From positions 2,356,001 through 2,420,000 of the forward strand of contig JAHLEZ010000006.1 of assembly GCA_020726505.1 (NCBI GenBank): a stretch of 64,000 bases of DNA. Direction: 5' to 3'. The notes under the pieces were generated by a model, which was not told the DNA's origin, did not search any database, and saw only the letters and a list, made by a program, of their open reading frames with translations. Below, piece by piece: positions 56,797 through 64,000 of the stretch (position 1 is the stretch's first letter; each line of letters opens with the position of its first letter). The stretch comes from Leptodontidium sp. MPI-SDFR-AT-0119. Its lineage: Eukaryota > Ascomycota > Leotiomycetes > Helotiales > Leptodontidiaceae. The translations under genes were made by a program, and so were the position numbers.

Positions 56797-58212
56797 ATGG
56801 CTCGTATGACAATCAGAGATGCTGGCTACACGCCCGGTCAGCTTCCACCTGGACCCAAGAACTCGATTCTCGACGTCAACGGTAAGATCTTAATTGAAGA
56901 ACTCGCAATATCAGGATGCTGACAGAATAATACAGGCGTCCGAGTCGGTCAAGCAACTGTAGGAGAAGACGGCGGTTCCGTTCGCAGCGGCGTGACCGTG
57001 ATCCTCCCCCGTGCTCCAGACGACATATCCATTCCATGCTACGCCGGAATGCACACCCTGAACGGAAACGGCGAAGTCAGTGGCTCATATCAGATCAAAG
57101 ATTGGGGATTCACCAATATGCCCATCGCGCTCACGAACTCGACGAGTTTCGGGACCGTGTTCCAGCAGATCTGGGAATGGACATTGAAGAATGCTCGCGA
57201 GAAGAACACTTCTCTGGAGACGATGAGCCATAATTATGGTACGCCTGTTGTGGCTGAGACGGCGGATTGGTGGTTGAATGATGTGCATGCTGCGGCGCTG
57301 AAGCCGGAGACTGTGCAGGAGGCTTTTGCCAATGTGCTTACTCAGGAGGAAGTTCTGGAGGGTCAAAATGGAGGCGGTGCTGGTATGACTTGCCATATGT
57401 TTCCCGGCGGGACAGGAACTAGTTCGAGGATTGTGAAGGGCGGAGAGGGAAGCGAGGGTGTTGGGTACACTGTTGGGGTTTTATGTCAGACTAATTATGG
57501 CCATACTCATGATATGCAGGTATGAATACCCCTCTCCTCTATTTTGGTTTATGAAAAACTTGGTCCGCTATCCGAAGATGTCAGTGTTTAGGAGAAGGCC
57601 TGGATTGTTGATGCTTTTCTAGATCGGAGGGGTACCAGTTGGAAAGCTCATCTTGAAAGAGAAAGGGTCACCAGTTCATATGCCAGAGGCAGCCAAAGAA
57701 ACAGAAACAACAGGAGGCAAAGTGGATGAAGGCAGCATCGTCATCGTTCTCATGTAAGATTATTTTCTCATCACCATTCACTCCCTCCACATACCTCCCG
57801 AAACTTCCAACTGATAGCGTACAGAACCGACGCCCCCATGCTCCCCCACCAACTCGTTCGCCTCTCGCGTCACTGCGCAGTCGGGCTCGCCCAAGTCGGC
57901 GGCCATGGTGTAGGATCCAATTTCTCAGGCGACATCATCCTCTCCCTGTCAACAGGCAACACACCAACCGAGCGCGTGCTCAACACTCCCAAGAATGGTA
58001 TATCCGTCATCGAGAGCAACGATATCAAGATCATCAAGAATGAGAGTATGGACACAATGTTCCGTGCCGCGAGCGAAGCGACTGAGGAGGCGATTCTGAA
58101 TTCTCTTGTTGCGGGTAGAGAGGGTAGGGTCGGACACAAGGGGATTAGGTTGGATGGGTTTCCGGTTGAGCTTGTTGGCGAGCTTTTGGAGAAGTATCGG
58201 GTTGTCGTTTGA
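56797..58212 (+). CDS. P1/S58-family aminopeptidase (DmpA/BapA-like)
   Basis: Four exons, 56797-56881, 56936-57519, 57623-57753 and 57825-58212, give 396 codons. The N-terminus IRDAGYTPGQLPPGPKNSIL and DVNGVRVGQ is the family start. GGAGMTCHMFPGGTGTSSR and TVGVLCQTNYG follow. The autoprocessing site is G-S at residues 260-261 (DEGSIVIVLM, then TDAPMLPHQLVRLSRHCAVG), so Ser261 would become the N-terminal nucleophile of the beta chain. DmpA and BapA release N-terminal D-, L- or beta-amino acids from amides or short peptides. The length matches the family and no lesion is seen. The ATG at 56797 gives MARMTIRDAG; an upstream frame from 56700 is probably leader sequence. Confidence 0.92.
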
Positions 58213-59364
58213 GATCGGTGACCCCTGACGCCGTAGTTTTCTTTTCCTGAGAAGCAATTTGTCCGATGACCTACGCCTAGTGCCACTCAGATACTGCTGT
58301 GGAAGCAGCCGACTCTTTAGGCTGCTCTTTTATGAGAACTTCCTTGAACTTCCCTTTGTCTATCCCACTCCAAGGGAAAGAGCTCTTCAATATCTTTCGC
58401 TTGCGGTGATTTCTGCAATTTTTGGATGACTGGATGCATACATGACATCGCAAGCTATAATTGCCAGAGAGGGAGCCAGAGTTAAGTCCGAGAGGAATTG
58501 CTTCTCGAAGAGGACTAAGACTTTACCATAGCAGCGTAGTTGTAAAGACTGATGGAAAGCACAGGAATGAGTTGTGGAACACTTCCTATGCACACACCCG
58601 GCAGCCTGATTCTGATGCGACTTTGATAGTCGATAACTGGATGAGGAAGGAATCATCCTGCCCTCAATCGAGGAACGTATCAGTATTGTGGACGGACATA
58701 AACTCAAATAACCACACAACAAGAGAGGTGGCGAGGTACGAAGTGGGAGTTTAAACTTTGAGAAATAACGAATATATCAAATATGACGTTATCACATGCC
58801 TAAAGAGCGAGAATTGTTAAATGAGAGGAAATTAACAAGTCCCATTACATAGAATGTAGCAATGATTGGTGGTTCGTATAGAAACTACAACTGTTGACTC
58901 TCGGGAGAGTTTGCCTTGACAAGGGACAAAGCAATTCCCGAGCGTCCTCCCCACCACACCACCATACCTAGCTAGCAGTACCAACTCGCTTGGAAATACT
59001 AATAATTTCGTGAAGGTGTCGCAACAGACGAGATGCCATGAATGGAGTTGAAAATCAAGCCCGTTGTCCTTCCTTGCTCCCCTCGGGGTTTGCAACACAG
59101 CTTACGGGGATTTGAGTAGCCCGCCTCTGTCACTCGAACCCCTATGCAGAGTACCTGACTGTGCAATCCCCATCACGAATCTCAAATCTCACTCAAACAC
59201 CATAACCCACAAAAACATACATAAAAGAAGCACATTCCCTTGTCCTCTTTCTTATCCACACAAATTTCATGCGCTCCTTCATCAGAACGAAAAACCGCCC
59301 TCGTATCAGCAACAAAATCAAAATCAAGAAAACATTTCCACCAACTCAATTGGTAGGGAAGAAT
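58213..59364. other. intergenic, 1.15 kb, no gene seen
   Basis: Short frames on both strands without recognised features; would contain the promoter of the GST gene. Confidence 0.4.
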
Positions 59365-60491
59365 ATGGCTACTAAACCAACCTCCTACCCCGCTGCGACG
59401 GGCAGAGCAGTAAAAACAGTCGCCGAGCATGCAGAGGAGCAGGGCCTTGTGTTTTGGGGAGCTTGGGTTTGTTTGCCTTTCTTTACCACACATTCTCACA
59501 CACACACGAAATAAGAAGAGAAAAAAAGAGTTATCATAAAGACATATTGACAGAAAGAAATCTGACGATCACGCCCGAATATTAGTTTTGTCCATTTACA
59601 CACGTAAGTGATTTTGAAAAGGGGGGTTCTGATTTTAAGAAGAGAATAAGAAGGGAATGTGTGAAACTGACAGTGTACCATACGGTAGCGAAGTTGGATC
59701 GCACTTGAAGAAAAAGGATTGAAGTATTAGTATAAGGAAGTTAACCCGTATAACAAGCCTGCTGAGCTTTTCGGTGAGCTTCCATTTACTCAAATCTCAT
59801 CCCATCATTCTTCCTCCTCCATCGACGATCTAATGAAGGTCTGCTAGAAATCAATCCTAAAGGCCTAGTTCCCATCCTGCAGAACACCACAACGAAAGAA
59901 GTCAAGGCTGACTCCCTCGCTATCCTAAAACACCTGGACGAAGCATACCCCTCACCAAGTCTCCTCCCTTCTTCCACGGCAGACAAAGCTATCGCAGAAC
60001 AGTGGCTTACACATATTAATACTGTTCTCATCCCTTCGTTCTTCAGACTCATGCAAGCGCAACCTTCCAATGCATCTCAACATGATAAAGCGCTCGAGGA
60101 CTTCACAGCCGCGCTATCCTTGGTATCAGCTGCTCGGAAAGAAGGCGGCCCGTACTTCTTCGGGGAGGGTATCTCGCTGGTTGATATTGCGATTGCGCCG
60201 TGGGCAGTGAGGGATTTCATCATCGCAGAGTTTCGAGGGTGGGATAGAGAGGCTGTGCTGGCGTGGAAGGAGTGGGCGGAGGTTTTGGAGAGGAGGGAGA
60301 GTGTGTTGAAGACGACTAGTGTGAGTTGTACCTGCTGCAAGCATGATGTGCGTGACTGAGAAAAGTGCTAATATTTTCTGTCGGTTGTGTAGAACAGGGA
60401 GAAGTATGTTGAGTTCAATGGCACTTTCTTGAGGGATGAGTCGTTCAGTCAAGCTGCGAAGGCGGCGAGGTCTGGTCTGGCTATTCCGTAA
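59365..60491 (+). pseudogene. omega-like glutathione S-transferase, in-frame TAG
   Basis: Five exons, 59365-59466, 59586-59603, 59689-59773, 59848-60320 and 60393-60491, sum to 259 codons. The second exon is only 18 nt and encodes FCPFTH, supplying the catalytic Cys36-Pro37. With its neighbours it reads WGAW, FCPFTH, RSWIALEEKG, exactly the omega-class spacing. The thioredoxin-like domain continues with EVNPYNKPAELF, INPKGLVPIL and DSLAILKHLDEAYPSP; the helical C-terminal domain includes GPYFFGEGISLVDIAIAPWA. Codon 54 (59728-59730) is TAG in KY-stop-YKEVNPY, where omega GSTs usually have Gln, so CAG to TAG is likely. Omega GSTs carry out thiol transfer and dehydroascorbate or haloketone reduction. 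If the stop is real the gene is dead. It is convergent with the Zn2Cys6 gene. Confidence 0.83.
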
Positions 60492-60645
60492 TTTCGTCAT
60501 CCCCGGGGATTTCGAATTCAGAGGATGTCTTCTTGTATGGTGGCAGTCTGTCAGACACAACCGAAGATGTGGATTTGAAGTTGTCGATGCTCCGTGGAAT
60601 TGACATGGATACTCTCGAAATCAGGTGTACATGAGAGTTGAACCA

Positions 60646-62404
60646 CTAGGCATATGATACCTCAGATTCTCCAATTTGTAAGGAATGCTCGTGCAGTTGT
60701 GAGTTGGATAAATCATCAAGCTTCTCTCCATTCCAATATTTATGGATTCTTTCCTGATGGGACATTAACTGTGGCGTTGGCTTGGTGTCCCATCCAATAG
60801 GCAATGCTCTTCGAGTAAGTATGTCGGAAATCACCACGGCTTGCCGAATTCCAACAGTTTTTCCAATGTTTCTCAAGCGTGCAGCGGCCCAGTTCCTGAT
60901 CGATTCTGTCGAAAGATCCATCGACCCAACCAAGAACAACGGCCAGAGAACGAAGTAGCTTCTCGAGCCATCTAACAACCCCGACGAGGACTGGTTCAAC
61001 AATGATGGAGTATGGTGAGGGACACTAGCGAGAATGTCGGACTGCATCTCGAGCATGATTTTAATGGATTCGTTGAGTTGCATTGCGTTTTCGTCATCTG
61101 TGAAAAGGAGAGTGATGGCAGTCGAAGCGGCTAGTAATTGATCACGAATCAACTCATGGAGAAGGATTCTGCATGTTCGCATTCCGTTCCAGATGTGGGA
61201 CATCCAGTATTCTCGGTAGATGTGATAGTTTCCGTTCCACACTAGATGCGGATTTTCTGTTGTGTAGACAGTTTCATATTTCCACTCTTCGGGGAGGTTC
61301 TCGAATTCGTTGATGAATCGCTGGTCGATTTCCAATGCTTCTTTAATGACATTCCGAGGACCGACAACTTCGCAGTCTCTCACTTTGGATCGGAAAATAG
61401 TGAAGTCGATGATGATTCCAGAAAGTCTCCAGGCGGGGCTATCGGTATCCATGTAATTCGCCGCCTCATCTCGCAATTCTATGATGTGCTCTGGCATTGG
61501 TAGCGTCCGTTGGATGCAGCTTAGCATCAGATTCGAGGTGACTTGGAGGAACATTCGCTGACCAGCGGGACTTTTGAACTGCTCATTTCCTCGAAGTTTA
61601 ACCAAAGCTGCAGCTCCCTTGATATGTTCCGCCCACGAGTCGAGTGATCGCTCGTTGTTGCCTGATATAATCTCGTAAATGCTCAGAACCATGACGGAGA
61701 ATAGTGTGCTGTCTTTCTTCACTGCAGTAGGCGATCTCAACGCCTCGTTGGTTAGCTGCAGAGCCTTCACATAGTCTTTTCGAGCTCTCGCCATGATTTC
61801 AGGTGCATGCGAAGCGTTGGAAAAACTGGCAAGACCAACTGCACTGATGCCTGCTTGTAGGTGTTCCTCGATATCTGCTTTGCTGCAGAGGGTTTCCACG
61901 AGATCGAAAGTTCGAAACCATGTAGGTGCCATGGCGCCAAAGAACGCAAATGATCTTTCCTCGAGGGTAGGAAACATGGAATAATTAGGCATCATGTTCT
62001 TAATACGGAGGGCGTCGCTATTATTCACATGCATCTTGGAATACTTGGCGACGTTATGGCCTTGGCTGAAGTCATCATCGAGTTCTTCACCAGATGCTGG
62101 ATTTCGAGGAAGCTGCTCGACAGGACTTGTTGATTTTGTTCGAGAGATCTGCTTTGACTTAACCGCTTTCACTTTCACGGCATCGCTTTCGTTGCGAAAC
62201 ATCAGGTCGAGCTGATTTCGGTAACCGGGGCATGTTCGATGTGCTCGAACGCACTGGCTACAAGATGGAGTAGACCGGTCACACTGAATGTGTCAGTATC
62301 TAATTTACTAATTCACATGATTGTAAGGGGAGGACTGAACTAACTCTGGTCTTTCGTTTCCTGCACTCCAAACATCCAGCTGAAGGTTTCCCGCAGTAAA
62401 CCAT
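60646..62404 (-). CDS. Zn2Cys6 transcription factor
   Basis: Two exons, 62404-62345 and 62283-60646, give 566 codons. The intron (donor GTTAGT, acceptor ATTCAG) splits the zinc cluster. The joined sequence has cysteines 11, 14, 21, 28, 31 and 38: CLECRKRKTRCDRS then CSQCVRAHRTC, perfect C-x2-C-x6-C-x6-C-x2-C-x6-C, followed by PGYRNQLDLMFRNES. The remainder matches the fungal-specific transcription factor II-type region (SFAFFGAMAPTWF; AVGLASFSNASHAPEIMARA; HIKGAAALVKLRG). Such regulators bind CGG half-sites, and targets are often neighbouring genes; the GST and the peptidase are candidates by position only. No lesion is seen. Confidence 0.9.
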
Positions 62405-62931
62405 TTTGATTGAGAAATGCAGATGTTAAAAGGGTCGGAATCTTGTTCGAATTTGTATGTCATCAAAGGAAACCGAAGGTCTATAAGTCGAGCTCGAGGC
62501 TTGCTATGATATCTGTAATCAATTCTCACATGCCGCGAAGTGGCCTGGTGTGAGAGGGGCTGCGCTATTTGACGCGTAAGACTTGAGTGAAAATGCCTAA
62601 ACCATTGGTAAAGGCAAGCAGGATTGCGCGGAGAAGCCGAGCCTCATGAAATCAAGCAGCGCCTATCATCGACTTCTCAGAAGTTGGACGAATGTTTTGA
62701 TAGCAGGAAGCCCTCTGGTGATGAATGATGGACAAAGCTTGTCTGCGACTGACTAACTTGATATGGGATGCACGACGCAGTTTAGCGTTGTAAGCTGCCC
62801 CACCAAAAGGGGGCTGAGATCCCGATCACGAGACCGGCTTCGAGGACATGAAAATGTTGTCCTTCACCTATCTGGATCTAGATCTGGCTTGCTTACTTGT
62901 GTTTAAGTACATCTTGGGGATTTGTGTGCCT
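62405..62931. other. intergenic, no gene seen
   Basis: About 530 bp between two minus-strand genes. The frames present are short and unconvincing. Confidence 0.4.
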
Positions 62932-64000
62932 TCAGTTGAACCAGAAGCTCACACTGAAGCTGACGCTGAGACTCCGAACATAATGCCACCAACCAACTGG
63001 GATATAAAGACATTCGCCTTCTTCCAAGATACAATCCACGAACTGGGCGTCCTTGAACGAGGGAAACTTCTCATGTGCTTTAGCTTTCTCTTGCTCGGTT
63101 CCATCCCACCCAGATAGAGGTCCAATGTCCACCTCGCTCGTGTTCTCCATATCGACACCGCCATCTTCGACTCCTCTAGCATAGAGTTTCCCACTTTCCC
63201 GTGGAGCATAAAGTCTGATGTATTTTCTCCCCACAACTTGTGACAAGATGTTGTGGTAAGGATCTGTATGAAGAGGACTAATCGTGCCAGCTGGACCAAA
63301 CCATGCATTCAGTAATGGCTCGTCGAGTTCAGGCATCCTGGAGTGCTTTTCGGCCAATGGTGACGAGCTGTGAGGCGGTGGTGGTGATGTATAGCAGTAA
63401 TCCGGTATTGCAATATCGTGCCGGAGAGATGGTATCTGAGTGAACAAGTTATGCTGAGCAAGATACCCTGTTGCTAGAGCAGGGGACTCCGTGTCGAGAA
63501 GAATATATTGTTCCATGAACTCTTTGAAAGAAATAATCTTCTGGCCCCATCCTTCATCCACATAGCTTCGTCCCAGTTCGATTGGAACCAAGCGTCTTCC
63601 GCCGATAGTTTTGGAGAGCAGATATGTCGGGTTCTTCCAAGAATTTTCATTCCGAGCTGGCCAGTGATCCAATACACCCGTGATGATGACAGGCTCAGGA
63701 CCCAGATCCGGGTTGTTGGGTTGGGACATATGCTTCTGGAAGGTATCCAAGGTCGGAAGCTGCATTCTGGAGATCGAATTTGCCACAGGTGGAACAAAAG
63801 GAGAACAAATAGGAAATCGATTCCAGCTATCTTTGTGTCCTGCTGCTAGTTTTCGTCGTTTGGTGGCAGGCTTGTCTTGTTCCCACTCCACGGAAGCCAG
63901 ATGCATCTTTTGCAGTATGACGAGGACATTTGTGATCTCAGCTTGAGAGAGATCTGAGTCTGGAGGTCCAGCCATGATGAGTGCCATGTCGAGTACATGG
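62932..64000 (-). CDS. JmjC/cupin_8 protein, JMJD5 (KDM8)-like, 5' partial
   Basis: The frame is open to the right edge, so the start lies beyond the window; the apparent ATG at 63987 is preceded in frame by codons for HVLD, consistent with a longer N-terminal helical domain. At least 350 codons are visible. PVIITGVLDHWPA and KNPTYLLSKTIGGR open the catalytic domain. The iron ligands are in LHTDPYHNIL (H-x-D) and a distal His in IPVGWWHYVRSLS, followed by VSFSVSFWFN. This matches the JMJD5/KDM8 branch of 2-oxoglutarate-dependent oxygenases, whose members act as arginyl hydroxylases; histone-related activity is disputed. GRRLVPIELGRSY is the conserved pre-catalytic strand. No intron is needed in the visible part. 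Confidence 0.88.
   Translation of the reverse strand, partial: HVLDMALIMAGPPDSDLSQAEITNVLVILQKMHLASVEWEQDKPATKRRKLAAGHKDSWNRFPICSPFVPPVANSISRMQLPTLDTFQKHMSQPNNPDLGPEPVIITGVLDHWPARNENSWKNPTYLLSKTIGGRRLVPIELGRSYVDEGWGQKIISFKEFMEQYILLDTESPALATGYLAQHNLFTQIPSLRHDIAIPDYCYTSPPPPHSSSPLAEKHSRMPELDEPLLNAWFGPAGTISPLHTDPYHNILSQVVGRKYIRLYAPRESGKLYARGVEDGGVDMENTSEVDIGPLSGWDGTEQEKAKAHEKFPSFKDAQFVDCILEEGECLYIPVGWWHYVRSLSVSFSVSFWFN

Noticed and set aside
2735..60491. Reassignment of UAG to glutamine in this organism
   Set aside because: TAG is the natural terminator of many readable genes in the window (GH7, C2H2 protein, STAND-DUF6590, Zn2Cys6 regulator at 20367, UBC-fold, 2EXR, coiled-coil), so general recoding does not fit.

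Overview
The window is nuclear DNA of a filamentous ascomycete. Genes carry short introns (mostly 46-125 nt) with GTAAGT/GTATGT-type donors, CTAAC/CTGAC-like branch sites and CAG/TAG acceptors. The families are typical of Pezizomycotina: GH7 cellulase, Zn2Cys6 regulators, 2EXR, DUF6590, STAND N-terminal domain, tandem CENP-V/GFA. A leotiomycete (Helotiales-like) origin is my inference only. I saw no rRNA, tRNA, CRISPR or intact transposon.

Layout. 0.6-8.0 kb is a catabolic block: a GH7 endoglucanase (-) with a CreA/XlnR-like promoter, a broken M20 amidohydrolase (-), and, divergent from it, a nine-exon hydantoinase/oxoprolinase-DUF917 protein (+) with one in-frame TAG. 10-18.2 kb holds fast-evolving regulatory or defence-like genes: a C2H2 protein (+), a STAND-N-terminal protein with two DUF6590 domains (-), and a degenerate zinc-cluster protein (+). 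20.4-29.4 kb has a Zn2Cys6 regulator and an MFS transporter (both -), separated by 3.2 kb rich in microsatellites. 29.4-40.5 kb is an 11-kb stretch with no gene I can support. 40.5-48.5 kb is a run of + strand genes: CCDC124/Lso2 homolog, a catalytically dead UBC-fold (FTS-like) protein with a GC-AG intron, two unrecognised proteins, and a leucine-rich protein with an in-frame TAG. 48.8-64 kb has a tandem GFA protein (-), a 2EXR protein (+), a broken APH-type kinase (+), a small coiled-coil protein (-), a DmpA/BapA peptidase (+), an omega-like GST with an 18-nt microexon and an in-frame TAG (+), a Zn2Cys6 regulator (-), and a JmjC/KDM8-like protein running off the right edge (-).

The most striking pattern is gene damage. 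Five accessory genes carry in-frame stops while homology continues in frame beyond them, and two further genes have a one-base surplus in a G/C homopolymer. The conserved cellular genes (CCDC124, UBC-fold, JmjC) are intact. The stops are mostly TAG or TAA, as expected from CpA to TpA change. TAG also ends many intact genes here, so general recoding is unlikely. Gene decay and assembly error both remain possible. Exon structures below were built by hand from frame, phase and splice signals, and most were checked to sum to whole codons.
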